Origin: Corynebacterium sp. Marseille-P4321 | GTDB lineage: Bacteria > Actinomycetota > Actinomycetes > Mycobacteriales > Mycobacteriaceae | Length of the DNA stretch: 64,000 bases | Direction of reading: 5' to 3' | Assembly (NCBI RefSeq): GCF_903645305.1 | Contig: NZ_CAHJXO010000001.1 | Location: 744,001 to 808,000 of the forward strand | Shown: one piece after another, positions 35,766 through 45,128 of the stretch | Layout of the letters: each line of letters opens with the position of its first letter | Position numbering within the stretch: the stretch's first letter is position 1 | Notes under the pieces: generated by a model | What the model was told of the DNA's origin: nothing | What the model saw: the letters and a program-made list of their open reading frames with translations, nothing else | The model's database searches: none | Translations under genes and position numbers: made by a program

Positions 35766-37147
35766 TGTTGCCGGAGATCGCATCCGGCGTGCTGGTCGCC
35801 GGCGCGGGGGTGTCGGGGATCGGCGCTGCGGAGCTGCTGCAGGCAGCCGGCGCACGCTTCAAGGTTGTGGACGACAACCCGGGGGGCCGTGCACGCGCCG
35901 AAGCTCTGGGCTTCGGCACACTCTCGGGTGAGGGCGCCAGAGCGAGCTTTGCCGACTTCGGCCTGGTGGTCACTTCCCCCGGGTGGCGCCCCGACGCGCA
36001 GTTGCTTATCGACGCTAAAGCTGCCGGCCTTGACGTCATCGGCGACGTTGAGCTGTGTTTCCGCCTCGACCGTGCCGGCGTGTTCGGCCCGCCGCGCGAC
36101 TGGTTAGTAGTCACCGGCACCAACGGCAAAACCACGACCACCGGCATGCTTGCGGCGATGATGATTGAGGCAGGCAAAGACACCGGCAAGCGCGCGGGCG
36201 CATGTGGCAACATCGGCGTCGCGGTGGGCGAGGCGTTGCTCGCGCCCGAGCGGCTCGACGTGTTGGTGGCGGAGCTTTCCAGCTTCCAGCTGCACTGGTC
36301 CAGCCAGCTCGTGCCGGACGCTGGCGTGCTGCTCAACTTGGCCGACGACCACATCGACTGGCACGGCAGCTTCGACGCGTACGCCGAAGCCAAGGCGAAG
36401 GTGCTGCGGGCGCCCGTCGCGGTGGCGGGTGTAGACGACGCCGAGGTGCGCCGATTGGCCGAAGCGACCGGCCGCGACGACATCGTAGGCTTCACCGCCA
36501 GCGCACCCGACGATGGGCAGGTGGGAGTTGAAAATGGGCGCATCGTCTCGCGCATCGGTTCAAGCCGCGTGGATGTGGCCAGTGCTGAAGGCATTCAGCC
36601 GCCGGGCTTGGCAGGTGTGCTCGACGCCCTGGCCGCCACCGCCGTGGCTTTGAGCCAAGGCGCGAAACCCGAACACGTTCAGCGTGCACTAGAGGCCTAC
36701 CAGGTTGCGGGGCACCGCGGGGCGGTTGTGCATTCCGCTGGGGGAGTGGACTGGGTGGATAACTCCAAGGCGACGAATCCGCACGCTGCGGACTCCGCGC
36801 TCACCGGCGCTGGCGACGTGGTGTGGATCGCCGGCGGGCAGCTCAAGGGTGCGGCAGTGGATGCGGTAGTAAAAGCACATGCGCAGCAATTTCGCGCCGT
36901 GGCACTGCTTGGTGTGGACCGTGAGCTGATCCGTGAAAGCGTGGCGCGTGTCGCCCCGGAGGTGCCCATCTTCGTCACCGACGCGACCGACCCGGTGCAG
37001 GCGATGGAGGAAGTTGTGGCCTACGCGGCGAGCAAGGCCCGCCCCGGGGATACGGTGCTGCTCGCCCCCGCGGCGGCCAGCCTGGATATGTTTTCCGGAA
37101 TGTCGGCGCGTGGTGACGCGTTCGCGGCCGCCGCAATGAGACACTAA
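35765..37147 (+). CDS. murD: UDP-N-acetylmuramoyl-L-alanine--D-glutamate ligase MurD
   Basis: A 460-residue Mur ligase with an N-terminal Rossmann-type domain (VLVAGAGVSGIGAAELLQAAG), ATP-loop VTGTNGKTTTTGML, and C-terminal WVDNSKATNPHAADSAL. It adds D-glutamate to UDP-MurNAc-L-Ala. ATG 35765 overlaps the mraY stop; a GTG at 35762 is also in frame. Confidence 0.95.
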   Translation: MLPEIASGVLVAGAGVSGIGAAELLQAAGARFKVVDDNPGGRARAEALGFGTLSGEGARASFADFGLVVTSPGWRPDAQLLIDAKAAGLDVIGDVELCFRLDRAGVFGPPRDWLVVTGTNGKTTTTGMLAAMMIEAGKDTGKRAGACGNIGVAVGEALLAPERLDVLVAELSSFQLHWSSQLVPDAGVLLNLADDHIDWHGSFDAYAEAKAKVLRAPVAVAGVDDAEVRRLAEATGRDDIVGFTASAPDDGQVGVENGRIVSRIGSSRVDVASAEGIQPPGLAGVLDALAATAVALSQGAKPEHVQRALEAYQVAGHRGAVVHSAGGVDWVDNSKATNPHAADSALTGAGDVVWIAGGQLKGAAVDAVVKAHAQQFRAVALLGVDRELIRESVARVAPEVPIFVTDATDPVQAMEEVVAYAASKARPGDTVLLAPAAASLDMFSGMSARGDAFAAAAMRH

Positions 37148-37200
37148 TGCTCGGCTAGTAAGGTCAACTAGAGGTTCAGACTTTAACGAAAGGGCGGCCC

Positions 37201-38784
37201 ATGACGGTGCAACGCGACAACCCCTCAGCACGACGCGCGCCCCGGCCGCCTGCGCCGCCTAGCAACGCGCCGGAATCCAAGCTCGCCGCCGGTGTGCGCC
37301 GAATCGGCGAGTTCCTCGATTCGCGCCCGCTTATCGATTACTCCATGATCCGCTCGATCGTGCTCATCCTCGCCGGTCTCGGCGTAGTGATGGCCATGAG
37401 CTCGTCGATGGCGTCGTCCTTCGCCGCGAACGCGAGCGTGTGGGCCCAGGCGGTACGCCAATTCATCATGGTCATCCTCGGCTTGGGCGCGTTCTGGCTC
37501 GCGCTGCGAACCCCGCCTGAGAAGCTGCGCACCGCCTCCAGCTGGCTGATGGTCATCTCCATCGCGCTGCTCATTGCCGTGCTCACACCGCTAGGCACTG
37601 GGCGAGAAGAGGTGGGCTCGCAGTCCTGGTTGGTCGTCGGGCCCCTGCGTATGCAGCCCTCTGAGCTCGCCCGCATTGCGATCGCTATGTGGGGCGCGAA
37701 GGTGCTAGCGAACAAGGACCCGCCCCAGCCGATGCGACGCGACAACGGTTTTATGCTGTTCAGCCTCGTGGCGATCATTTGTGTGCTGCTTATCTTCGCC
37801 CAAGGGGATATGGGCATGGCGTTATCGTTTGCGGTCGTGGTCGCCTTCATCCTCGTCTTTGCAGGGGTGTCGCTGAAGCTGGTGGGCATCCTCGCCGCAG
37901 GCGCGGTCGTGGTGCTGATCGGGGAGTTCCTCTCCGGGGGCTTCCGCTCCAACCGTATCCACGTATACTTCGATGCGCTGCGCGGCGAGTTCGAGGACAC
38001 CCAGGGCGCGGCTTTTCAGTCGCACCAGGGCTTTTTATCCCTTGCCGACGGCCACATCTTCGGCGTGGGCCTGGGACAGTCCCGCGCGAAGTGGTTCTAC
38101 CTGCCGGAGGCGCGCAACGACTTCATCTTCGCCGTGATCGGTGAAGAACTCGGACTGTGGGGCGGCGCACTGGTGATCATCCTGTTCGCACTGCTGGGCT
38201 TCTTCGGACTGCGGTCCGCGCGCCGGGCACAGACCCAGTACCAGACGCTTATGGCGGCCGCCCTTACCGCGGCCGTTGTCTCCCAGGCCTTCATCAACAT
38301 GGGCTACGTGGTGGGCCTGCTTCCGGTGACCGGTATTCAGTTGCCAATGCTGTCTGCGGGCGGCACTTCGGCAGTGATTACGCTCGGCGCAATGGGGGTT
38401 CTGGCGAACATCGCGCGCCACGAGCCGGACGCCATCTCGTCTATGCAGAACTACGGTCGTCCAGCCTTCGACCGCGTCTTCGGACTGGATGAGCCTCGTG
38501 CACTCGCGCAGAGCCGGACGCGAACACGAACGCGAGCGCAAGGGCCGCAAGGGACGCAAGGGCCGCAAGGGCCGCAAGGGCAAGGTCAGGGCAGCAGCAA
38601 ACCCGCCGCAGCGTCGCAGCGCACTCAGGCTCGCCAGCGCCGCGAAGAGCGCTTCGGCACCCCGGTGACCGCGCGCGGCTCGAAGCAGGCGCCGCAGCGT
38701 CAACGCGCGCACCGCCCGGCGCCATACGATCGTGGGGCCACTGCACGTTACGATAGGCAGCATCAGCGCAGCCCGCGAAGATAG
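37201..38784 (+). CDS. ftsW: Septal peptidoglycan glycosyltransferase FtsW (SEDS family)
   Basis: A 527-residue SEDS protein with about ten membrane helices after a ~45-residue cytoplasmic head. Conserved pieces include GPLRMQPSELARIA, YLPEARNDFIFAVIGEELG and LPVTGIQLPMLSAGGTS. It polymerises glycan strands from lipid II, working with FtsI. The last ~95 residues are a basic low-complexity tail (RTRTRTRA, then GPQGTQGPQGPQGQGQG, then many Arg/Gln), partly encoded by a 9-bp DNA repeat. It follows murD by 53 bp, with AAAGGGCGG upstream of ATG 37201. Confidence 0.95.
   Translation: MTVQRDNPSARRAPRPPAPPSNAPESKLAAGVRRIGEFLDSRPLIDYSMIRSIVLILAGLGVVMAMSSSMASSFAANASVWAQAVRQFIMVILGLGAFWLALRTPPEKLRTASSWLMVISIALLIAVLTPLGTGREEVGSQSWLVVGPLRMQPSELARIAIAMWGAKVLANKDPPQPMRRDNGFMLFSLVAIICVLLIFAQGDMGMALSFAVVVAFILVFAGVSLKLVGILAAGAVVVLIGEFLSGGFRSNRIHVYFDALRGEFEDTQGAAFQSHQGFLSLADGHIFGVGLGQSRAKWFYLPEARNDFIFAVIGEELGLWGGALVIILFALLGFFGLRSARRAQTQYQTLMAAALTAAVVSQAFINMGYVVGLLPVTGIQLPMLSAGGTSAVITLGAMGVLANIARHEPDAISSMQNYGRPAFDRVFGLDEPRALAQSRTRTRTRAQGPQGTQGPQGPQGQGQGSSKPAAASQRTQARQRREERFGTPVTARGSKQAPQRQRAHRPAPYDRGATARYDRQHQRSPRR
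38542..38577 (+). repeat. 9-bp tandem repeat in the ftsW 3' end
   Basis: Four units of GGGCCGCAA (the second has A for C), encoding collagen-like GPQGTQGPQGPQ in the FtsW tail. Unit counts could vary between strains without a frameshift. Confidence 0.9.
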
Positions 38785-38815
38785 CGGGCGCGAAACACAT
38801 ACAGACACGTTCAGG

Positions 38816-38860
38816 GCCTGGAAAGGCCTGGAGGGCCTGGAGGGCCTGGAGAGCCTGGAG
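38816..38860 (+). repeat. 9-bp tandem repeat forming the murG ribosome-binding region
   Basis: About five units of GGCCTGGAG (clear units at 38825, 38834 and 38843, a variant AGCCTGGAG at 38852 and a variant at 38816). Each full unit holds a GGAG Shine-Dalgarno core; the last GGAG ends 4 bp before the murG ATG. Confidence 0.9.
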
Positions 38861-38864
38861 AGCA

Positions 38865-39956
38865 ATGACTGCACAACTTTCTGTTGTTGTCGCTGGAGGC
38901 GGCACCGCGGGGCATATTGAGCCGGCACTGGCAATTGGCGAGGTGCTGCGAGACACACACGGCGCGCACGTGGTGGCGCTCGGCACGGAACGGGGGCTGG
39001 AGACGACGATTGTGCCCGCCCGTGGCTTTGATCTGGAGCTCATTGACCCGGTGCCCATTCCGCGAAAGAAACCGTGGAAGTTGTTCTCCGTGCCGCTGAA
39101 GCTGCGCCGCTCGGTGAACCAGGCGAAGGCCGTGATGCGTGAGGCGGGTACCCAGGCTGTGATCGGAACCGGCGGCTATGTTGCGGCCCCGGCGTACCTC
39201 GCCGCAAAATCGCTCGGTTTGCCGTTCTTCGTCTTAGAGACCAATGCGCTCGCTGGCATGGCGAACAAGCTGGGTGTGCGTTTGGGCGGCACGGGCTTCA
39301 ACGCGGTACAAAACTCCGGGATGAAGGGCGACGTTGTGGGGATCCCTGTGCGCCCCGGTGTGGGTGTGGACCCAGACGGGGCGAAGCGCGAGCGGGGCCT
39401 GCGCATGTGGAACCTTGACCCGGAACGCAAGACCATCTTGGTCACGGGCGGATCCCAGGGCGCAGTCAGCATTAATAACGCGCTCGCAGGCGCGGTTGAG
39501 CGGCTCACCGCGGCAGGCCACCAGGTGCTGCACGCGTACGGGCGCAAGAACGACATGCCCACCACACACGAGCACTACACCGCCGTGCCCTACATCGACG
39601 ACATGGAGGCCGCCTACGCAGTGGCTGACATCGTGGTCTGCCGCTCCGGCGCAATGACGGTCGCCGAGAACTCCGCCGCGGGGCTTCCGGCTATCTATAT
39701 TCCGCTGCCGCACGGCAACGGGGAGCAGGGTTTGAACTCGGCGCACTTGGTCGACGCGGGGGCGGCGCTGCGAATTGAGGATGGGCAGCTGACAGCAGAC
39801 GTGCTCGTCGATAAGCTTTTGCCCTTGCTTTCCGACGATGCCGCGCTCGGTGCGATGCGCGACGCCCTGGAGTCTTCCGGCGCGGGAAACGTGGCCGAAG
39901 AACTGGCGCTACGCGTGGCCGATGCGGCGCGCGAGGCGACTGGGAAGGAGAAGTAG
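38865..39956 (+). CDS. murG: UDP-N-acetylglucosamine--lipid I transferase MurG
   Basis: A 363-residue GT28 (GT-B) enzyme. The N-terminal GGGTAGHIEPALAIGEVL is the lipid-facing G-loop, and the C-terminal ITHGGS-like region appears as VCRSGAMTVAENSAAGLPAIYIPLPHGNGEQ. It converts lipid I to lipid II on the inner membrane face. ATG 38865 directly follows a 9-bp tandem repeat array rich in GGAG, an unusual ribosome-binding context. murC starts immediately after the stop. Confidence 0.95.
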   Translation: MTAQLSVVVAGGGTAGHIEPALAIGEVLRDTHGAHVVALGTERGLETTIVPARGFDLELIDPVPIPRKKPWKLFSVPLKLRRSVNQAKAVMREAGTQAVIGTGGYVAAPAYLAAKSLGLPFFVLETNALAGMANKLGVRLGGTGFNAVQNSGMKGDVVGIPVRPGVGVDPDGAKRERGLRMWNLDPERKTILVTGGSQGAVSINNALAGAVERLTAAGHQVLHAYGRKNDMPTTHEHYTAVPYIDDMEAAYAVADIVVCRSGAMTVAENSAAGLPAIYIPLPHGNGEQGLNSAHLVDAGAALRIEDGQLTADVLVDKLLPLLSDDAALGAMRDALESSGAGNVAEELALRVADAAREATGKEK

Positions 39957-41387
39957 ATGGCGGATTTAACGCGTGTGCACCTGGTGGGGATCGGTGGTGC
40001 CGGAATGTCCGGGCTTGCCCACATCCTGCTCGATCGCGGTGCGACGGTGACGGGGTCGGACGTGAAGGATTCGCGGCCCGTGCGCACTCTGCAGGCGAAG
40101 GGCGCGGCTGTGGCGATCGGTCACGACGAGGCAAACCTAGAGCTTTCCGGCGCGCTTCCCACCGCTGTGGTGACGAGTTTCGCCGCCATTCCGCAAGACA
40201 ACCCCGAGCTCGTGCGCGCCCGCCGCGAAGGCATAGAGGTACTGCGCCGCTCCGACCTGCTCGCCGAGCTGATGGAGGGATCCACGCAGCTGCTCATCGC
40301 GGGCACGCACGGCAAGACGTCCACGACATCGATGGCCGTGGTGGCGCTGCAAGCGGCGGGGGAGGACCCCTCGTTCGCCATCGGTGGCCAGCTCAACCGG
40401 GCCGGCACCAACGCCCACCACGGGCAAGGCAACGTGTTCGTGGCGGAGGCTGACGAGTCCGATGCCTCACTTTTGCGCTACGCGCCTGATGTGGCGGTGG
40501 TGACGAACATCGAGCCTGACCACCTCGATTTTTATGGCTCGGCCGAAAAGTACTTCGAGGTCTTCGACAAGTTCGCCGATATTGCACGCCACCTGGTGGT
40601 GTGCCTGGACGACGAGCACGCGGCCGCGTGCGGCAAGCGTGCGCTGGAGCGCGGCATCACGGTGTCCGGCTACGGCACCGCGGAAGCGGTGGCGCGCAAC
40701 CCGGAGGTGCCCGCTGGCGCAGTGGTCACAGCAGAGCGTGTCGACGGCGCCAACGTAGCTGTGGAGCTGCAGCTGCGCACCGCCGACGTGGCTGGCGAGG
40801 TTGCGTACACCCTCGCCGTGCCCGGGCACCACATGGTGCTCAACTCCGCAGGCGCGCTGCTCGCTGGCGTGCTCACCGGCGCCGACCCTGGGCGTTTGGC
40901 GCGGGGGCTTTCCGAGTTCACTGGCGTGCGCCGTCGCTTTGAGTTTAAGGGCGAAGCCGCAGGTGCGAAGGTCTACGATGACTACGCGCACCACCCAACA
41001 GAGGTCGCCGCAGTGCTCGGCGCGGCGCGCGACACCGTGGCCGCCGAGGGCGAAAACGGGCGCGTGGTGGTGTGTTTCCAGCCGCACCTGTACTCACGCA
41101 CGACGGAGTTCGCCACCGAGTTCGCGCGAGCACTCTCGCTCGCGGACTCGTGCGTGCTGCTGGATATCTACGGCGCCCGCGAAACTCCGGTAGAGGGTGT
41201 TACCTCACGCATTATCGCCGAGAAGATGAGCGCACCAGTGGTGCTCGAGCCGGATTTCTCGGCCGCGCCCGCCACGGTGGCCGCCCAGGTGCGCCCGGGC
41301 GATCTCGTGCTCACCATGGGCGCGGGCAGCGTGACCATGCTTGCCGACGAGATCGTGGCGGCCCTTGAAGCTACGCGCGGGGAGTAG
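39957..41387 (+). CDS. murC: UDP-N-acetylmuramate--L-alanine ligase MurC
   Basis: A 476-residue Mur ligase. [29 protein letters not shown] is the N-terminal nucleotide-binding block and [13 protein letters not shown] the ATP loop; [11 protein letters not shown] is the MurC signature in the C-terminal domain. It adds L-Ala to UDP-MurNAc. ATG 39957 follows the murG stop with no gap, so translation is probably coupled. Confidence 0.96.
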   Translation: MADLTRVHLVGIGGAGMSGLAHILLDRGATVTGSDVKDSRPVRTLQAKGAAVAIGHDEANLELSGALPTAVVTSFAAIPQDNPELVRARREGIEVLRRSDLLAELMEGSTQLLIAGTHGKTSTTSMAVVALQAAGEDPSFAIGGQLNRAGTNAHHGQGNVFVAEADESDASLLRYAPDVAVVTNIEPDHLDFYGSAEKYFEVFDKFADIARHLVVCLDDEHAAACGKRALERGITVSGYGTAEAVARNPEVPAGAVVTAERVDGANVAVELQLRTADVAGEVAYTLAVPGHHMVLNSAGALLAGVLTGADPGRLARGLSEFTGVRRRFEFKGEAAGAKVYDDYAHHPTEVAAVLGAARDTVAAEGENGRVVVCFQPHLYSRTTEFATEFARALSLADSCVLLDIYGARETPVEGVTSRIIAEKMSAPVVLEPDFSAAPATVAAQVRPGDLVLTMGAGSVTMLADEIVAALEATRGE

Positions 41388-41390
41388 GAG

Positions 41391-42233
41391 ATGTCTACAT
41401 CGATCACACCGGGCAGGCATCCCGAAGATGAAGGGCGCGAGCCGGAAGCCACGGGCCGCGAGATACAAGACGTGGAGCGTGAGCCGGGCGAAGCTCTTCA
41501 GGCGGAGCGTCAGCCGGCTGGCTCGAGTGCGTTGCCGGATCCCCATTCCGAGCCGAAGCCGGATGAGGCACCTCAAGGTAAATCGGCGCGCCGCCGTTCG
41601 TTGATCGCGCTCGCGGCTTGCTTTGCTTTCATTGGTGCGGTGGCGGCTGCGATGCCGTTTACTCCCATGATGCCGGTGCGCGGCATTTCCGTGGACGGCA
41701 ACGTGAACTTGGGTGATGAGGATATCCAGGCGGCCACCGGCATTGAAGTGGGCACCCCGATTGCACGCGTGGACGTGCGCGAGGCTGCCAGCAACGTCGC
41801 GGCGAATCCGTGGGTGGAATCCGCTACGGTGTCGCGCGATTGGCCGAACGCGGTGGGCGTTGAGGTGGTGGAGCATGTACCCGTGGCTTGGGTGGACCAG
41901 AACGGGGAGCCGCACCTCATCGACAGGGACGGGCGTGATTTCGTTGTCGCCCCGCCACCGCCGGGGGCTGTGCAGCTCGACGGCGTGAGCGAGGAAGAGA
42001 TGCCTGCCGCCGTTGAAGTCGCAGCCGCCATTACGGACCGGGCGCGGCCGCGCGTTCGCGCACTCACCACGGACGGGCCGTACAGCTTCGCGCTTGTGCT
42101 TGACGACGACCGGACGGTGTATTGGGGCGCCGCCGAGGACAACCACAACAAGGCCATCGCTTTGGAAACCGTCTTGCAGATGGAAGGCCAAGCCTTCAAC
42201 ATCTCTAACCCAGAATTGGTCAGCGCCTCCTAA
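41391..42233 (+). CDS. ftsQ: Cell division protein FtsQ
   Basis: A 280-residue bitopic protein with an unusually long charged cytoplasmic head (residues 1-63, repeats of EPE/ERE), one membrane helix (about 65-85, SLIALAACFAFIGAVAAAMPF), a POTRA domain (VRGISVDGNVNLGDEDIQAATGI) and the FtsQ domain (WPNAVGVEVVEHVPVAWV). It links FtsL/FtsB to the early divisome. ATG 41391 is 3 bp after murC. ftsZ follows after an intergenic stretch with a strong inverted repeat. Confidence 0.93.
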   Translation: MSTSITPGRHPEDEGREPEATGREIQDVEREPGEALQAERQPAGSSALPDPHSEPKPDEAPQGKSARRRSLIALAACFAFIGAVAAAMPFTPMMPVRGISVDGNVNLGDEDIQAATGIEVGTPIARVDVREAASNVAANPWVESATVSRDWPNAVGVEVVEHVPVAWVDQNGEPHLIDRDGRDFVVAPPPPGAVQLDGVSEEEMPAAVEVAAAITDRARPRVRALTTDGPYSFALVLDDDRTVYWGAAEDNHNKAIALETVLQMEGQAFNISNPELVSAS

Positions 42234-42260
42234 AAGGAACCTGACCCCGCAAAAGGCCAG

Positions 42261-42295
42261 GTCACAACCCTAAAGTACAGGTTGAGGGTTGTGAC
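42261..42295. promoter_or_regulatory. Perfect 11-bp inverted repeat upstream of ftsZ
   Basis: GTCACAACCCT (42261-42271) and AGGGTTGTGAC (42285-42295), with 13 nt between. No T-run follows, so it is more like an operator or leader hairpin than a terminator. It sits about 95 bp before ftsZ. Confidence 0.7.
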
Positions 42296-42388
42296 ACGCC
42301 GGGGCATACAACCAAAATCGGCTCGCTTTCACACAAGATGGGACGCAACCAACGCTTCCCCTCAACCTTGAAAGGCGAGACCACCACC

Positions 42389-43639
42389 ATGACCTCTCCC
42401 GCGAACTACCTCGCCATGATCCGCGTCGTCGGTGTCGGCGGCGGCGGCGTGAACGCCGTGAACCGCATGATCGAGGAGGGCCTGAAGGGCGTCGAATTCG
42501 TCGCCATCAACACCGACTCGCAGGCCCTGCTGTTCACCGACGCAGACACCAAGCTCGACATCGGCCGCGAGGCCACCCGAGGCCTTGGCGCAGGTGCAAA
42601 CCCGGAAGTGGGTCGCACTAGCGCCGAGGACCACAAGCAGGAGATCGAGGAGTCACTCAAGGGTTCCGACATGGTGTTCGTTACCGCTGGCGAGGGCGGT
42701 GGCACCGGCACCGGTGCGGCCCCGGTGGTGGCAGGCATTGCGAAGAAGATGGGCGCACTGACCATCGGTGTGGTTACCCGGCCGTTCACCTTTGAAGGCA
42801 AGCGTCGCACCCGCCAGGCGCTCGAGGGGATCGAGGCGCTCAAGGAGGTCTGCGACACCGTTATTGTCATCCCGAACGACCGCCTCTTGCAGCTCGGCGA
42901 CGCAGAGCTTTCCATGATGGACGCGTTCCGCGCTGCCGACGAGGTGCTGTACAACGGTGTGCAGGGTATTACGAACCTGATCACCATCCCGGGCATGATC
43001 AACGTCGACTTCGCCGACGTGCGCTCCGTGATGGCGGATGCGGGATCCGCACTCATGGGTGTGGGCTCGGCGCGTGGCGACAACCGCGTGATGACGGCTA
43101 CCGAGCAGGCGATCAACTCGCCGCTTTTGGAGACCACCATGGAGGGTGCGAAGGGTGTGCTGCTCTCCGTCGCCGGCGGCTCCGACCTGGGCATCATGGA
43201 GGTCAACAACGCCGCCTCCATCGTGGCGGATAAGGCGGACGAGGATGCGAACATCATCTTCGGCACGATTATCGACGACAACTTGGGCGACGAGGTCCGC
43301 GTGACCATCATCGCCACCGGCTTTGACGAGAAGGCCAACGCGCGCCCGGCAGATGATCAGGCGGGCGGTTCCACGACGGTGGCCGTCGAGAAGCCTGCTC
43401 AGCCCGAAGCTGGCGAGGATGAGCCCGCGCGTGGCTCCCTGTTCGGCGAGCGCGAGCAGCGCACCCAGCGCGAGGAGGACTACCAGCCGCGCCACCGCTA
43501 CGAGCCGAACCAGTCCGGCCTGTTCACCAACTCCGACCGCCAGCGCGGCGATGATCTGCGCCGCGACCGTGGGTTCGACCAGGGCTTCGACGGCGGCGAC
43601 GGCTTTGACGACCTCGACGTGCCGGATTTCATGCGCTAA
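42389..43639 (+). CDS. ftsZ: Cell division GTPase FtsZ
   Basis: A 416-residue tubulin homologue from ATG 42389 with AAAGG upstream. It has [14 protein letters not shown], the GTP signature [11 protein letters not shown] and the T7-type NNAASIV region. A variable linker ([24 protein letters not shown]) leads to the C-terminal conserved peptide [10 protein letters not shown], which binds SepF/FtsW. It forms the Z-ring at midcell. An in-frame ATG at 42338 was rejected because homology begins at [20 protein letters not shown]. The inverted repeat upstream may control expression. Confidence 0.97.
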   Translation: MTSPANYLAMIRVVGVGGGGVNAVNRMIEEGLKGVEFVAINTDSQALLFTDADTKLDIGREATRGLGAGANPEVGRTSAEDHKQEIEESLKGSDMVFVTAGEGGGTGTGAAPVVAGIAKKMGALTIGVVTRPFTFEGKRRTRQALEGIEALKEVCDTVIVIPNDRLLQLGDAELSMMDAFRAADEVLYNGVQGITNLITIPGMINVDFADVRSVMADAGSALMGVGSARGDNRVMTATEQAINSPLLETTMEGAKGVLLSVAGGSDLGIMEVNNAASIVADKADEDANIIFGTIIDDNLGDEVRVTIIATGFDEKANARPADDQAGGSTTVAVEKPAQPEAGEDEPARGSLFGEREQRTQREEDYQPRHRYEPNQSGLFTNSDRQRGDDLRRDRGFDQGFDGGDGFDDLDVPDFMR

Positions 43640-43657
43640 GCGCTAGGGTGGGGCTTT

Positions 43658-44389
43658 ATGACAGAGCCCAACAACCGCCCCGTCCGTATGGTGTTTACCT
43701 CCCGTGCTGGCGGGGCTTCGTCGTCCCCGTACGATTCGTTCAACCTGGGCAGCCATGTCGGCGACAACCCGGCCGATGTGGCCGCCAACCGCACCCGGCT
43801 CGCCGACATCCTGGGGCTGCCAGAGGATCGCTTCGTGTGGATGGAGCAGCTGCACACCAACCACGTCACGGTGGTTGACGGCCCGCAGGATTGCCCAGTG
43901 GAAGCCACTGACGCGCTGGTGACCCGAGAGAAAAACCTCGCGTTATGCGTGCTTGTAGCGGACTGCACGCCGGTGCTGTTGTCCGACCACTCGGCGGGCG
44001 TGATCGGTGCCGCTCACGCCGGGCGCATGGGCGCGCGTAACGGCATCGTTCGCCGCACCGTGGAGAAGATGGTGCAACTCGGTGCCAAGCCGGAGAACAT
44101 CCAGGTGCTGCTTGGCCCCGCTGCCGCGGGCGAATCCTACGAGGTGCCAGAGGAGATGGCGGCCGATGTTGAGCGCCACCTGCCGGGCTCGCGCACCACC
44201 ACGCGCGAAGGAACCCCGGGTATCGACGTGCGCGCTGGCCTGGTGCGCCAGCTGCTCAGCATGGGAGTGCGCAACATCGACGCGGATCCGCGCGACACCA
44301 TTGCCGACAACGACTTTTTCTCCCACCGGCGCGACGGCACCACCGGGCGCCAAGCAGGGGTGATCTGGTTGACGGGGGTGGAGGCATGA
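43658..44389 (+). CDS. pgeF: Peptidoglycan editing factor PgeF (YfiH/LACC family)
   Basis: A 243-residue protein with family motifs QLHTNHV, LVADCTPVLLSD and AAHAGRMGARNGIV, whose His and Cys residues coordinate zinc. YfiH proteins were long called polyphenol oxidases or laccases; E. coli PgeF is now known to help keep L-Ser out of the first stem-peptide position made by MurC. A location inside the dcw cluster fits that role. It lies 18 bp after ftsZ and overlaps yggS by 4 bp. Confidence 0.88.
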   Translation: MTEPNNRPVRMVFTSRAGGASSSPYDSFNLGSHVGDNPADVAANRTRLADILGLPEDRFVWMEQLHTNHVTVVDGPQDCPVEATDALVTREKNLALCVLVADCTPVLLSDHSAGVIGAAHAGRMGARNGIVRRTVEKMVQLGAKPENIQVLLGPAAAGESYEVPEEMAADVERHLPGSRTTTREGTPGIDVRAGLVRQLLSMGVRNIDADPRDTIADNDFFSHRRDGTTGRQAGVIWLTGVEA

Positions 44390-45078
44390 TTGCGCAACGT
44401 TATGCGGAAGTAACCCGGCAGATCCGTGAGGCGGAAGCCGCGGCCGGCCGCCCCGCAGGCAGTGTGCAGCTGCTTCCGGTGACCAAGTTCCACCCGGTGG
44501 ATGCGATCCGAGAGCTCGCCGAGCTGGGGGTTGAACTTGTCGGGGAGAACCGCGAGCAGGAAGCCAGGCAGAAAGCAGAGCAGCTTAACGACGTTTGCCG
44601 GATCGCCATGATCGGCCAAATCCAGTCGAAGAAGGCCAATGCGGTAGCCCGCTGGGCGTCCGAGGTCCACTCCCTGGACTCGGTGAAGCTGGCCGAAGGT
44701 TTGGAACGCGGCATGGCACTCGCCCTCGAGCGTGGCGACAGGACTACGGCGACGCTGCCGTGCATGGTGCAACTCTCCGCCGACGGCGACACCGCAAGGG
44801 GTGGCGCGGCGGTGGAAACGGTGCCCGAAATCGTCGCTGCAGTCGAAGGATCGGAGCACTTGGAACTGGCGGGTTTTATGGTGGTGCCACCCCTGGAATC
44901 CGACCCACGCGAGGTGTTCGATTCGGCCCGCGCAACAACCGACGAATACGCCTCGACTCTCAAGCGAAACTTGAGACTTTCCGCAGGTATGAGTGGTGAT
45001 TTCGAACTTGCAATTGCGTCTGGATCGGACATCGTGCGTGTCGGAACAGCTGTGCTTGGACCCCGGCCCGTAGGCTAA
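44386..45078 (+). CDS. PLP homeostasis protein (YggS/PLPBP family)
   Basis: A 230-residue alanine-racemase-like TIM-barrel protein without a racemase C-terminal domain. The PLP lysine is in LPVTKFHPVDAIREL near residue 33, followed by GENREQEARQKAEQL. GSDIVRVGTAVLGPR closes the phosphate site. It binds pyridoxal phosphate and balances the B6 and amino-acid pools; its location next to sepF and ftsZ is conserved in Gram-positives. The start overlaps the pgeF stop (ATGA). Confidence 0.93.
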   Translation: MIAQRYAEVTRQIREAEAAAGRPAGSVQLLPVTKFHPVDAIRELAELGVELVGENREQEARQKAEQLNDVCRIAMIGQIQSKKANAVARWASEVHSLDSVKLAEGLERGMALALERGDRTTATLPCMVQLSADGDTARGGAAVETVPEIVAAVEGSEHLELAGFMVVPPLESDPREVFDSARATTDEYASTLKRNLRLSAGMSGDFELAIASGSDIVRVGTAVLGPRPVG

Positions 45079-45128
45079 GCCGCACCCCCGTTCCAGACCC
45101 CCGACCTAACCCCGCAAGGAGCCCAAAA

